The translations under genes were made by a program, and so were the position numbers. A stretch of DNA of 41,735 bases from an uncultured Alphaproteobacteria bacterium (lineage in GTDB: Bacteria; Pseudomonadota; Alphaproteobacteria; RF32; CAG-239). The DNA is taken from contig CAKQSV010000015.1 in NCBI GenBank assembly GCA_934273635.1, positions 1 to 41,735 of the forward strand, read 5' to 3'. Below the pieces are notes generated by a model that was given only the letters and a program-made list of their open reading frames with translations, had not been told where the DNA came from and did not search any database. Below are positions 32,763 to 40,800 of this stretch, piece after piece (position 1 is the first letter of the stretch; every line of letters begins with the position of its first letter).

Positions 32763-34052
32763 CTAGAAAGTATAAACCGCACCCAGACCAAACAGGTGGA
32801 TATTGCCTTTATACTTGGCATGCAAAGCACCACGCGTTGCGTCATTGCCGGTACCCAACAGATTAACTTTGCTGTTTTCCGCGCGAATATAAGAATATCC
32901 AGCATTAACGGTTAAGCTGTCATTGTACTTATATTCAAAACCGGTCGAATACCAAACGCGGTCAGAGTCAGGAATACGCGGCGTGCGGTTATAATCGCTA
33001 ACCGGTGTCTGATCAAACGCCAAACCGAAACGCAATTTCCATTGTTCGTTCAGCTGATAGTTAGCACCGATAGAATAAAACCACGCGTCTTTCCAGTTTT
33101 CATCTGTCACGCTCAGTGGCTTGATAGAATATTGCCCTTTAATGGTCAAATCGTCAAACGAAGACCAGTAAGTTTTCTGCGCCTCGGCCATAACCGACCA
33201 CTTAGAGTTAATATCGTGATAAACACCCATGGTCAACAAAGCCGGCGTTGTCAATTTAGCGGTAATATCCTGATTGATAAGGTTCATTGCCGACATCAAA
33301 CTACTGTTGGTCGCAAACGAGATATGACCGTTAAGTTTTTGATTGACCTTGCTGCGATAAGCCATACCCACGCGGGTATCAGCCGTATATTCATACAAAG
33401 CGCCGACAACATAGCCCAAGTCGGTAGCGTCACCCGACATTGTGGAATTACTTGTTGCCAAAGAATACGGAGCAGGAGCGCCGTGCAAAACGCCGTTTTT
33501 CAGTGTTGCGTCGGCATATTGTACCACCACGCCGGCACCGAGGGTCAAATCACAGGTCGCGCGGTGAGCATACATTGCCGTCACGTTATAAATCGACAGT
33601 TCCGACAATGTGCCATGGTTTGCGCCCGCCCATTGGCTTGAATAATCGGTCACCAAACCGAACGGCGCGCTCAAAGACAAACCGATTGAATTTCTTGAAT
33701 CTAATTCTTGCGTAACAGCGGCAGACGGCAAAATCATTTTATTAACCGGATGCGCCATTTTCTGCGTGTAGGCAAATTCCCGATTGGTTATCGGAGAATA
33801 CCCGACGGCACCCTCGCCCTTAACATCGCCGACAATGGCGGTCGCGCTGAGCGAAACCTGAGTATTCGGCTGGCGAATAATCGCCGCGGGGTTATAAAAA
33901 GAATAAGAAGCATCTTCAGCTCCGGCGGTAGCTCCGGCAAAAGCGTTTCCCATACCGGCAACAGATTGCTCACGCAACAAAAAACCGGCGGCATTAGCGT
34001 TAGAAGCCAGTAAAACCGTTCCTAAAGCTGTCAAAGTTATAAATTTTTTCAT
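32763..34052 (-). CDS. outer-membrane fatty-acid transport protein, OmpP1/FadL family
   Basis: 429 residues. Signal peptide MKKFITLTALGTVLLASNANA is followed directly by AGFLLREQSVAGMGNAFAG and SYSFYNPAAI, the FadL hatch signature; the rest alternates as beta-strands and ends in ...GLGAVYTF with a terminal phenylalanine, as outer-membrane barrels do. It should carry long-chain fatty acids or other hydrophobic compounds across the outer membrane. It is divergent from the Aas-like gene, a sensible partner. The 215 bases between them contain no other gene. Confidence 0.93.
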   Translation of the reverse strand: MKKFITLTALGTVLLASNANAAGFLLREQSVAGMGNAFAGATAGAEDASYSFYNPAAIIRQPNTQVSLSATAIVGDVKGEGAVGYSPITNREFAYTQKMAHPVNKMILPSAAVTQELDSRNSIGLSLSAPFGLVTDYSSQWAGANHGTLSELSIYNVTAMYAHRATCDLTLGAGVVVQYADATLKNGVLHGAPAPYSLATSNSTMSGDATDLGYVVGALYEYTADTRVGMAYRSKVNQKLNGHISFATNSSLMSAMNLINQDITAKLTTPALLTMGVYHDINSKWSVMAEAQKTYWSSFDDLTIKGQYSIKPLSVTDENWKDAWFYSIGANYQLNEQWKLRFGLAFDQTPVSDYNRTPRIPDSDRVWYSTGFEYKYNDSLTVNAGYSYIRAENSKVNLLGTGNDATRGALHAKYKGNIHLFGLGAVYTF

Positions 34053-34267
34053 TAAAATAGTCTTTTGTAGTTAATCCAAAAACAAAAACTTTATAGCTCA
34101 GATATTGCCAAAAAGCAACACCAATATTTTGTCCATGTGGCTATCGCCAAAATATAGTGTATAATCAGTCTGTTAGACAAGTTGTAAACTTGCAGATGTT
34201 TTAAATCTTTACAAAACGTAAATTTTTGACTTAAATAAGGGCAACTCTAACTCTCAGGAGAGAATAT

Positions 34268-36436
34268 TTGCAAAATTTTGTTCGTTTTTGCCTGCGTTGC
34301 CTGTTCAGGCTGTTTAAGGTTCGTTGTAACATCCAGTTTAAGGAAGACAAAGTCCCGGGGCGCGGTGTTTATGTTTCTAACCATGTGTCGTATCTTGACC
34401 CTGTTTTGTTGTTTGCTTTCCTCCCCGGAAACCCGATTTTCGCCCTCAACGGACATTTGTACCGCAACAAATTAATCCGTTTGATAATGAAAACGGCTGA
34501 TATTGTGTGTTTCAACCCGATTGAACCTGGGGACATCAAAAACCTGATTGCCAAGGTGAGCGAAAATCGTTTATGCGTGATTTTTGCCGAAGGTCGCATT
34601 ACGGAAAACGGCAGCTTGATGAAAATTTACGAAGCTCCCGGTCTGGTGGCTGATAAGTCAAAATCGCCGATTATTCCGATTTGGATTACCGGTCCGCAAT
34701 ACAGCTTTTTCTCCAAGACTAAAGGAAAATTGCCCCATCGCCCGTTGCCAAAAGTTTTGATTACGGTTGGCAAACCTCGTAGCTTTAAGTTAAAAGACAA
34801 TTTGCGCCGTCAGCGTGACCACATCAGCAACGAAGTTTATTTGATTCTGCGCGAGATGTGCTTTGAGGTTAATTATAATCCGAACATTTCGCTGTTTGCG
34901 CAGTTGATGAAAACCGCCAAAGTTCACTCCAAGCGCCACGTTGTTATGCGTCCGGCGTTTGTTGAAGATATTCAACGTGTTCCCAACTCATATAAAGACA
35001 TTATCATCAAATCTTTTGTATTGGGAAAATATTTTAAGCGTCATACCCGCAAAGGCGAGCATGTGGCGTTGATGTTGCCAAACTCCGTGGCGGCGGTCTG
35101 CACGTTCTTCGGCTTGTCGGCTTATGACCGTGTGCCGGTTATGCTAAATTTTTCGGTCGGTGCCAAAAACATCGCCTCCATGTGCAACACGGCGCAGGTC
35201 AAAACCGTTATCACCTCCCTGACGTTTATTAAAACCGCCAAGTTGGAAGCGGTAGTCGAGGTCTTAAAAGCCAATGGTTACAATGTGGTTTATCTGGAGT
35301 CTCTGCGTAAACACATCGGATTATGGGAAAAAATCAACGCCTTTTTACGCTATAAAATCAAACGCGTTCCGCACCGTGACGGCGGCAACAAAAAGGCGGT
35401 TATTCTGTTTACATCCGGTTCGGAAGGCGCGCCCAAGGCCGTTGTTTTGAGCCACGCCAACATTATCTCTAACATCAAACAAATGGCGTCGGTTGAAACC
35501 ATCAACATTACCGACACGGTGTTTAATGCTCTGCCGATGTTCCACAGTTTTGGTCTGACGGTAGGCACGTTGTTCCCGATTCTCGAGGGCGCGAAGTTAT
35601 TTTTATACCCGTCCCCCTTGCACTATCGTGTGGTGGCAGAGATTGTATATGAAATCGGCGCGACCATAATGTTTGGCACCGACACATTTTTCCGCGGCTA
35701 TGCCAAAATCGCCCACCCGTTTGACTTCCACAATGTCCGCTTTATGTTCGGTGGCGCTGAGGCGATTAAACCCGACACGCGCAATATTTGGATGGAACGT
35801 TTGGGTGTTCGCGTGCTTGAGGCTTACGGTTCAACCGAGTGTTCTCCGGTTATCACCGCAAACAACCGTATTTTTAACCGCTTTGGCTCTATCGGTAAGC
35901 TGTTGCCGGCAATTCAATACAAAATTGAGCCGGTGGACGGTATTGAAAACGGCGGCGAGCTGTGCGTGAAAGGTCCCAACATTATGCAAGGCTACATTAT
36001 GCCGGACAATCCGGGGGTTATGGTTCCTCTGGAGGGCGGTTGGTATCATACCGGCGACGTGGTTGAGATTGATGAAATCGGCTTTTTATACATCCGCGAC
36101 CGCATCAAACGCTTTGCTAAGATTGGCGGAGAAATGGTCTCATTGCACGCTGTGGACGAGATGGTGCGCAAAGCCTACGAGTGGATGGGGAGCAACTTTG
36201 AATACGGTGTGGTGGCTATTCCGCACGAGAGCAAAGGCGAACAGATTGTTTTGGTCACCAACAACAGCAGTGTTCAACAAGATGTGCTGCTGACCTACAT
36301 CAAAAACAACGGTATGTCCGAACTGTTCTTGCCTCGCATTATTTTGTACCGAGACAAACTTCCGGTGTTTGCGACCGGAAAAGCCGACAACGTCACCCTC
36401 AAAAAAGAGGTTTTAGAAGAGTTGTCTCACAAATAA
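34268..36436 (+). CDS. aas: bifunctional acyltransferase / acyl-ACP synthetase, Aas-like
   Basis: 722 residues, almost the E. coli Aas length. It starts with TTG at 34268; CAGGAGAG seven bases upstream decides this start. N-terminal PlsC-type acyltransferase with VSNHVSYLDPVLL (HX4D) and VIFAEGRIT; C-terminal AMP-forming ligase with ILFTSGSEGAPKAVVLSHAN (about residue 380), LEAYGSTECSPV and WYHTGDVVEID. Aas activates fatty acids onto acyl carrier protein and reacylates lysophospholipids at the inner membrane. The lysophospholipid flippase LplT, often nearby, is not in the window. Divergent from fadL-like. Confidence 0.93.
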   Translation: MQNFVRFCLRCLFRLFKVRCNIQFKEDKVPGRGVYVSNHVSYLDPVLLFAFLPGNPIFALNGHLYRNKLIRLIMKTADIVCFNPIEPGDIKNLIAKVSENRLCVIFAEGRITENGSLMKIYEAPGLVADKSKSPIIPIWITGPQYSFFSKTKGKLPHRPLPKVLITVGKPRSFKLKDNLRRQRDHISNEVYLILREMCFEVNYNPNISLFAQLMKTAKVHSKRHVVMRPAFVEDIQRVPNSYKDIIIKSFVLGKYFKRHTRKGEHVALMLPNSVAAVCTFFGLSAYDRVPVMLNFSVGAKNIASMCNTAQVKTVITSLTFIKTAKLEAVVEVLKANGYNVVYLESLRKHIGLWEKINAFLRYKIKRVPHRDGGNKKAVILFTSGSEGAPKAVVLSHANIISNIKQMASVETINITDTVFNALPMFHSFGLTVGTLFPILEGAKLFLYPSPLHYRVVAEIVYEIGATIMFGTDTFFRGYAKIAHPFDFHNVRFMFGGAEAIKPDTRNIWMERLGVRVLEAYGSTECSPVITANNRIFNRFGSIGKLLPAIQYKIEPVDGIENGGELCVKGPNIMQGYIMPDNPGVMVPLEGGWYHTGDVVEIDEIGFLYIRDRIKRFAKIGGEMVSLHAVDEMVRKAYEWMGSNFEYGVVAIPHESKGEQIVLVTNNSSVQQDVLLTYIKNNGMSELFLPRIILYRDKLPVFATGKADNVTLKKEVLEELSHK

Positions 36437-36457
36437 GGTGTTTTTTAAGCCTATCCG

Positions 36458-36490
36458 CAGCGGGAACAATCTGTTCTCGCTGTTTTTTTT
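36458..36490. terminator. terminator after aas-like gene
   Basis: CAGCGGGAACA / TGTTCTCGCTG stem (one G-T pair) with a short loop and eight T after it. Confidence 0.9.
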
Positions 36491-36716
36491 ACATCTTAAA
36501 TTCAGACTTCAAAAACTTTTCATCTCGTTTAGGATTCTTCAAAACTTTGCGAGCGAAAGCTTTTTTGGCGGCATAAGTCATAAACAAAGGCTCTTCCAAT
36601 TGCAACTGACCTAAGGTTTCTTCCAAAGCCTCAAAGCTCTGATAAATTTTACCAAGCAACGCCATATTGCGATTATAGATTTCTTGAGAAGTCGTACTGA
36701 ATTTAGGCATCATCAT
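36489..36716 (-). CDS. small hypothetical protein
   Basis: 75 residues starting MMMPKFSTTSQEIYNRNMALL with AAGGAGA at ideal spacing. It is helical, with a basic C-terminus (FARKVLKNPKRDEKFLKSEF). No domain recognised. The stop lies at the base of the aas terminator. Confidence 0.65.
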   Translation of the reverse strand: MMMPKFSTTSQEIYNRNMALLGKIYQSFEALEETLGQLQLEEPLFMTYAAKKAFARKVLKNPKRDEKFLKSEFKM

Positions 36717-36844
36717 AAAATCTCCTTTTTGGTTTATTACCTCTCTATCATACCCGATTATTCACAAGAGTCGATACGGAAAATTTCGTGTTCAGATATC
36801 GAAAAATTCGTGCACATGGACTAAAGTATAGGTTTTTAAACCAC

Positions 36845-36881
36845 GAATCCCTGTCGCGGCACCATCACCGGACAGGGATTC
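36845..36881. terminator. hairpin downstream of the 63-residue gene
   Basis: GAATCCCTGTC (36845-36855) pairs perfectly with 36871-36881 across a 15-base loop. No U-run, so a stabilising or Rho-linked hairpin is as likely as a terminator for the minus-strand gene at 36908. Confidence 0.5.
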
Positions 36882-36907
36882 TTAGTCACCACGTCAGAGC
36901 TGATGAT

Positions 36908-37099
36908 TTACATCAACAGACGCTCGCGAGGGGTATTTTTCTCACCCTCCATACCATTAAAACTGGGAGTATGATACCGATGATTGTACCAACCGTCCAC
37001 CATCACATCAATGATGTCATTGTCAATAATACCGGTATGTGCCATAGGAAAGCGATTGCTCAAATCTTCAATCAGATAATTCGCTATATTCACTTTCAT
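36908..37099 (-). CDS. small hypothetical protein with strong ribosome site
   Basis: 63 residues, MKVNIANYLIEDLSNRFPMAH and a tryptophan/histidine-rich middle (VDGWYNHRYH). AAGGAGGTGC, close to a perfect Shine-Dalgarno, lies just upstream, which argues for a real gene despite its size. No family recognised. The long plus-strand frame over the same bases has no such support. Confidence 0.65.
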   Translation of the reverse strand: MKVNIANYLIEDLSNRFPMAHTGIIDNDIIDVMVDGWYNHRYHTPSFNGMEGEKNTPRERLLM

Positions 37100-37420
37100 T
37101 TTAGCACCTCCTTGCTTTAACGATATTAACGATATATTAACAAATTACCTCAAGAAAAGATGTATTATACTAAAGTCTATGTATATAACTCCCCAATTTT
37201 CCTTGCGACTTAGCAATAATCTCCTCAACAGGAACAATAATGAGCAAAAAAAGCAGTAAAGAGAGCAAACTCTTTGCCGTTTTTTTATTTTAACCCTTTA
37301 TAATGATGAAAAACGAACGAACTGATGACAGATTTTTTATATATTTTGCTTTTGCCCCAACTTTGACGATGAACCTGAACCCGATGAACCTCTCATCCCC
37401 TATTCTTCATCATTGATGCA
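37100..37420. other. gene-poor stretch
   Basis: About 320 AT-rich bases. The only notable item is a possible 17-residue ORF at 37240-37293 (plus strand, CAGGAA upstream) whose second half coincides with an imperfect hairpin AAAGAG/CTCTTT flanked by A- and T-runs, so it is more likely a terminator or leader than a protein gene. Confidence 0.4.
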
Positions 37421-37605
37421 AAAACCCGCCATAAAGGCGGGCTTGTGTGTAAATGGCGGATAGAGTGAGATTGACAAAAAACTTTTCTAAAGTTTTTTAT
37501 GTCGCTGCGTCGTCGCAAGAGCGGCGATACTCCCGTCTCGCCTGCTCCTCCTTGTCGAACTCACTTTTACCGTGAGTTCTCATCTCTTACTCTCTTATAT
37601 ACAAC
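37421..37605 (-). repeat. tandem tRNA-Ser 3'-end unit, distal copy
   Basis: 185-bp unit. In the direction of the tRNA (minus strand) it contains a T-arm-like hairpin (37557-37579, arms GAACTCAC/GTGAGTTC), a 28-codon frame (37497-37583, MRTHGKSEFDKEEQ...), a hairpin with A/T-rich arms (37473-37503), the exact last 19 nt of the tRNA-Ser gene including CCA (37454-37472), and a terminator (CCCGCC/GGCGGG plus T-run). It differs from the next unit by a single base that I can see. Confidence 0.92.
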
Positions 37606-37790
37606 AAAACCCACCATAAAGGCGGGCTTGTGTGTAAATGGCGGATAGAGTGAGATTGACAAAAAACTTTTCTAAAGTTTTTTATGTCGCTGCGTCGTCG
37701 CAAGAGCGGCGATACTCCCGTCTCGCCTGCTCCTCCTTGTCGAACTCACTTTTACCGTGAGTTCTCATCTCTTACTCTCTTATATACAAC
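37606..37790 (-). repeat. tandem tRNA-Ser 3'-end unit, proximal copy
   Basis: Second 185-bp unit with the same order of parts: T-arm-like hairpin 37742-37764, 28-codon frame 37682-37768, hairpin 37658-37688, 19-nt tRNA-Ser end 37639-37657, terminator 37606-37632 (one stem base changed, CACC for CGCC). The intact tRNA-Ser with its own terminator follows immediately, making a third, partial copy of the unit. Confidence 0.92.
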
Positions 37791-37818
37791 AAAAACCCGC
37801 CATAAAGGCGGGCTTGTG
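37791..37818 (-). terminator. tRNA-Ser terminator
   Basis: CCCGCC TTTAT GGCGGG followed by TTTTT on the minus strand, nine bases after the tRNA 3' end. Confidence 0.88.
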
Positions 37819-37824
37819 TGTAAA

Positions 37825-37915
37825 TGGCGGATAGAGTGAGATTCGAACTCACGGTACGCTTTGGGCGTACACACGATTTCCAATCGTGCGCCTTCGACCA
37901 CTCGGCCATCTATCC
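37825..37915 (-). tRNA. tRNA-Ser(GGA)
   Basis: 91 nt with encoded CCA. Acceptor GGATAGA pairs with the 3' strand TCTATCC; discriminator G; anticodon arm CGATTGGAAATCG (anticodon GGA); long class II variable arm (TGTACGCCCAAAGCGTAC) as serine tRNAs require; T-loop TTCGAAT. Confidence 0.95.
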
Positions 37916-37926
37916 AAACATCACTA

Positions 37927-37954
37927 TTCATAAAGCAAAATAAAATTTTTGCAA
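37927..37954 (-). promoter_or_regulatory. promoter of tRNA-Ser
   Basis: Minus strand TTGCAA, 16-base spacer, TATGAA, placed about 12 bases before the tRNA 5' end. Confidence 0.45.
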
Positions 37955-38059
37955 GAGCTAATTTTCATTTCTCATAAAAAAGTGTACCCATCGTCCGGTA
38001 AACACACTCCCGTCACCACACACCACGCTCTGCGCAGCCCCGACGCACCTCTGCCCTTG

Positions 38060-39265
38060 CTATTTGCTTGTGCAATAGTAATAAGTTTTATTACCGCAAG
38101 GATAGCTCTTCTTTTCTTCCGAGCTACTGCAAGACGGTTCGGTGGTCAAACCGGTACGTCCCGGAACCATCCCCGAACAATCGTGACAATATCCCTGTGA
38201 TGAATAATAACCGTCCTCACAAGTCAAACACAATGTATTGGTTGAGGTTCCACTGGCACTGCCGAGCTGACACTGCTCACTGCTCACACAATGGCTCGTA
38301 TTACTGTTACTGTAACAGGTTTGACTGCAACCACCCCCTGAATTGCTATATCCGACATAGCAAGAACTACACGTTCCGGCATAATAGGTTGTGGTTGAGC
38401 CCGAAGAGTTGGTTTGAATAGTGCAACTGTCTTCATTGATGCAACCGTCCATACTCCAACGCTCGGAATAGTGGCAACTCTGAACACACTCGCCACTGCT
38501 GTCTTTGGTATATCCCGTCCAACAACTGCCGGTGCATTTTGAACTGTAACGTTTGTAACCGTAATCATCATAACAAGAACTTGTTGAATTGCATCCGATT
38601 GGAACCGAACTGTTGGTATATTCGCAGGTGTTGCTGCATGTTCCGTCATCGGTCAATTCATAATCCGTATCGCAGTAGTTACAGCTGTAATACGTCGTAA
38701 AAGTACCGGATGAAGTCTCCAACTCACAAGTTGAGTGGCTGGAACAATCAGAGATTCGAGAGGTTTTGCCATAACAGGTTCTAGCGCAGCTACCATCAGG
38801 TTGCAAGTCGTATCCGCCCAAACACTCCGAACAACTGCCATAACGCGTTTCGCCGGCCTCGGTTTTGCACGATTCTTGCGTTTTACAGTTAGGGATTTGA
38901 TAAGTTGAGGTCAGATTACACAGCTGCACACAAGTTCCGCTCTTATACATATAGCCCGTATTGCAACGGATGTAACGATAATAACCGGTGTTGATTTTGG
39001 TGCCATCGGCTTTTTCTTCCACACACTCTTGGATCGAGCCGGCCGCCTCATCTGGTTTTGAGGTCAGACCATAAGCCTGACAGTAGTCTAAGTATAAAAC
39101 TTTCGAGGTATCAAACGGACAACGAATAAAACGGCGTCCTTCCTTGGCCGGAAAAATATAGCCTAATTCTTCACAAGACGGGAGCTTAACGCAATATTTA
39201 GCCATAACCGGAAGGCTTACTCCGCACAATAATGCCGCACAACACAACAACGCTTTCTTAGACAT
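38060..39265 (-). CDS. secreted cysteine-rich EGF/furin-like repeat protein
   Basis: 401 residues. Signal peptide MSKKALLCCAALLCGVSLPVMA, with GGGGAG upstream of the ATG. The mature protein has about 50 cysteines in repeating units of the form C-x3-C ... C-x2-C-x2-GY ... G-x-C (for example CSECLGGYDLQPDGSC, CTGSCWTGYTKDSSGEC, CLTCEDGYYSSQGYC), like eukaryotic EGF or furin cysteine-rich repeats. It also has many serine, threonine, tyrosine and asparagine residues and no membrane anchor at the C-terminus. It must depend on periplasmic disulfide formation. Probably exported to the periplasm or surface; role unknown. Single-gene unit. Confidence 0.85.
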   Translation of the reverse strand: MSKKALLCCAALLCGVSLPVMAKYCVKLPSCEELGYIFPAKEGRRFIRCPFDTSKVLYLDYCQAYGLTSKPDEAAGSIQECVEEKADGTKINTGYYRYIRCNTGYMYKSGTCVQLCNLTSTYQIPNCKTQESCKTEAGETRYGSCSECLGGYDLQPDGSCARTCYGKTSRISDCSSHSTCELETSSGTFTTYYSCNYCDTDYELTDDGTCSNTCEYTNSSVPIGCNSTSSCYDDYGYKRYSSKCTGSCWTGYTKDSSGECVQSCHYSERWSMDGCINEDSCTIQTNSSGSTTTYYAGTCSSCYVGYSNSGGGCSQTCYSNSNTSHCVSSEQCQLGSASGTSTNTLCLTCEDGYYSSQGYCHDCSGMVPGRTGLTTEPSCSSSEEKKSYPCGNKTYYYCTSK

Positions 39266-39446
39266 GGCTTCTCCCCTTAATAATGAAAGCCGGCCTTGAC
39301 TGCGCAGCGTTTCTTTGGTTTATGAGTTTTGGGCATATAAATGCTTATATAAAAAACGCAACGCAATCAAAACCAACACTGTAAGTCTAACACAGTATTA
39401 TTTATATTTCAATATCTAATAAGGGGTTGTGATTTTTTTGACTAAA

Positions 39447-39926
39447 TTATCTAACTAGGTCGGCAAATTGAGCACCAATCGCCTTAGCCAGTTGTTCGGC
39501 GTTCAGCTCCAGTGTAATCCCCACTTTGCCACCGCTGACGCAAAAGGTATCGAATAAAATCGCCGTCTCGTCAATAAAGGTTGGGAACGCCTTTTTCATC
39601 CCCACCGGCGAGCATCCGCCATGAATATATCCGGTCAACGGGGTTAATTTTTTGAGCGGCATCATCTCCAAACTCTTCACCCCTGCGGCTTTGGCGGCTT
39701 TTTTAACATCTAGTTCCGCATTTGCCGGAATTACAAAAACAAAATGCTCAAATCCGTGCTGACTGGTCGGCGCCTCGGTCACCAGAGTTTTGAAAACCTG
39801 CTCCGTCGGGCGATTGACATATTTTGCCACAGCCACGGCGTCCACTCCCTCCTTAGGGTCATATTCATAAACCTTAAATGGCACGCCCGCCGTCTCAATA
39901 ATTCTCATTGCGTTGGTTTTTATCAT
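39447..39926 (-). CDS. ybaK: YbaK-type Cys-tRNA(Pro) deacylase
   Basis: 159 residues, complete. VFKTLVTEAP supplies the conserved lysine, with FVFVIPANAELDVKKAAKAAG, GYIHGGCSPVGMKK and VSGGKVGITLELN, all family signatures. The enzyme hydrolyses cysteine wrongly attached to tRNA-Pro in the cytoplasm. The start overlaps the upstream hydrolase stop (ATGA). A tRNA-Pro gene happens to lie just upstream of this operon, divergently; I attach no meaning to that. Confidence 0.93.
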   Translation of the reverse strand: MIKTNAMRIIETAGVPFKVYEYDPKEGVDAVAVAKYVNRPTEQVFKTLVTEAPTSQHGFEHFVFVIPANAELDVKKAAKAAGVKSLEMMPLKKLTPLTGYIHGGCSPVGMKKAFPTFIDETAILFDTFCVSGGKVGITLELNAEQLAKAIGAQFADLVR

Positions 39927-40462
39927 TTTATCAAACTCTGTACAACCTTAAATTGTGGATTTTTAGAAGATTCCAACCAGTCAAAAACCACTGTTTCTGT
40001 ACTGACAATATGTGCCCCCTCATGCGTCAGCTGTGCCAATGCGGTTTGGTGCTCAAAATCATGACGACTGCCCGCGGCGTCTGCAACGACAAACACCTCA
40101 AAACCATTTTGCAAAAGTTCCTGCGCTGTCTGACAAACGCAGATATGCGTCTCAATGCCACAGATAACAACTTGTTTTTTATGAGAATCCAAAACCGCGG
40201 TTTTAATTTCAGGCTCTTTGAGGGCTGAAAAATGCGTTTTAGCAAAAGTCTGACTGTTTGCGACTGCCAAAGAAGACAGAGTCGCGCCCAAACCTTGAGG
40301 ATATTGTTCGGTAAAAATCACCGGCACATTGAGCAAAGCGGCGGATTGCGTTAAAATTTCGGCTTTGCGTTGCAAGGCCTCTGGCTGCGGAACAGCTTTA
40401 ATCAGACGCTCCTGAATATCAATAATCATTAAAAAACTGTCGTTTGGCGATATAATAGGCAT
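39923..40462 (-). CDS. isochorismatase-like cysteine hydrolase
   Basis: 179 residues. Catalytic triad visible: Asp15 in FLMIIDIQERL, a lysine in TFAKTHFSAL and the nucleophile cysteine in VVICGIETHICV, preceded by the usual cis-peptide region. The family hydrolyses amides or vinyl ethers (nicotinamidase, isochorismatase and others); the substrate cannot be read from sequence. AAGGAGA precedes the start. Coupled to the YbaK gene. Confidence 0.9.
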   Translation of the reverse strand: MPIISPNDSFLMIIDIQERLIKAVPQPEALQRKAEILTQSAALLNVPVIFTEQYPQGLGATLSSLAVANSQTFAKTHFSALKEPEIKTAVLDSHKKQVVICGIETHICVCQTAQELLQNGFEVFVVADAAGSRHDFEHQTALAQLTHEGAHIVSTETVVFDWLESSKNPQFKVVQSLIK

Positions 40463-40533
40463 ACGAATCTCCTTATTTTTTTTGACATCATAATAAATTT
40501 TTGCAGAAAGTCCACGGCAATTTATTTTTTATC

Positions 40534-40562
40534 TTGCAACCGAGCAAAAAATGTTTTATTAC
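40534..40562 (+). promoter_or_regulatory. promoter of tRNA-Pro
   Basis: TTGCAA, 17-base spacer, TATTAC, ending 11 bases before the tRNA 5' end. Confidence 0.6.
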
Positions 40563-40573
40563 TACTCTCAGTT

Positions 40574-40650
40574 CGGGACGTAGCGCAGCCTGGTAGCGCA
40601 TTTGCATGGGGTGCAAGTGGTCGGAGGTTCAAATCCTCTCGTCCCGACCA
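40574..40650 (+). tRNA. tRNA-Pro(GGG)
   Basis: 77 nt with encoded CCA. CGGGACG pairs with CGTCCCG; D-arm GCGCAGCCTGGTAGCGC; anticodon arm TTTGC-ATGGGGT-GCAAG (anticodon GGG); T-arm GGAGGTTCAAATCCTCT. Confidence 0.95.
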
Positions 40651-40651
40651 A

Positions 40652-40692
40652 ATACAACAAAATCCTACCCTTGTGGTGGGGTTTTATTGTAT
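40652..40692 (+). terminator. tRNA-Pro terminator
   Basis: An 18-bp RNA stem with several G-U pairs and one mismatch (40652-40669 with 40675-40692). The following bases to 40755 hold a T-arm-like inverted repeat (CGAACCT/AGGTTCG) but no gene. Confidence 0.75.
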
Positions 40693-40760
40693 CTGAAAGG
40701 CAGGCACAGAATTCGAACCTCCGAAACAAATAGGTTCGCTTAGATATTGCTATAATGCAT

Positions 40761-40792
40761 AAAAAAAGAACCTAATTTTTAGGTTCTTTTTT
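40761..40792. terminator. bidirectional terminator
   Basis: AAAAAAGAACCTA / TAGGTTCTTTTTT perfect stem; serves the minus-strand gene ending at 40801. Confidence 0.9.
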
Positions 40793-40800
40793 ACAGAGTG

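Noticed and set aside
34159..34164. TATAAT-like box upstream of the Aas-like gene
   Set aside because: No acceptable -35 element at 16-18 bases, so I do not call a promoter.
36788..37120. Plus-strand 110-codon frame
   Set aside because: No ribosome site; the opposite-strand 63-residue gene has a near-perfect one, and the frame crosses a hairpin.
37300..37400. Minus-strand 19-codon frame rich in serine and glycine
   Set aside because: Ribosome site too close to the ATG and no context; probably chance or a gene tail remnant.
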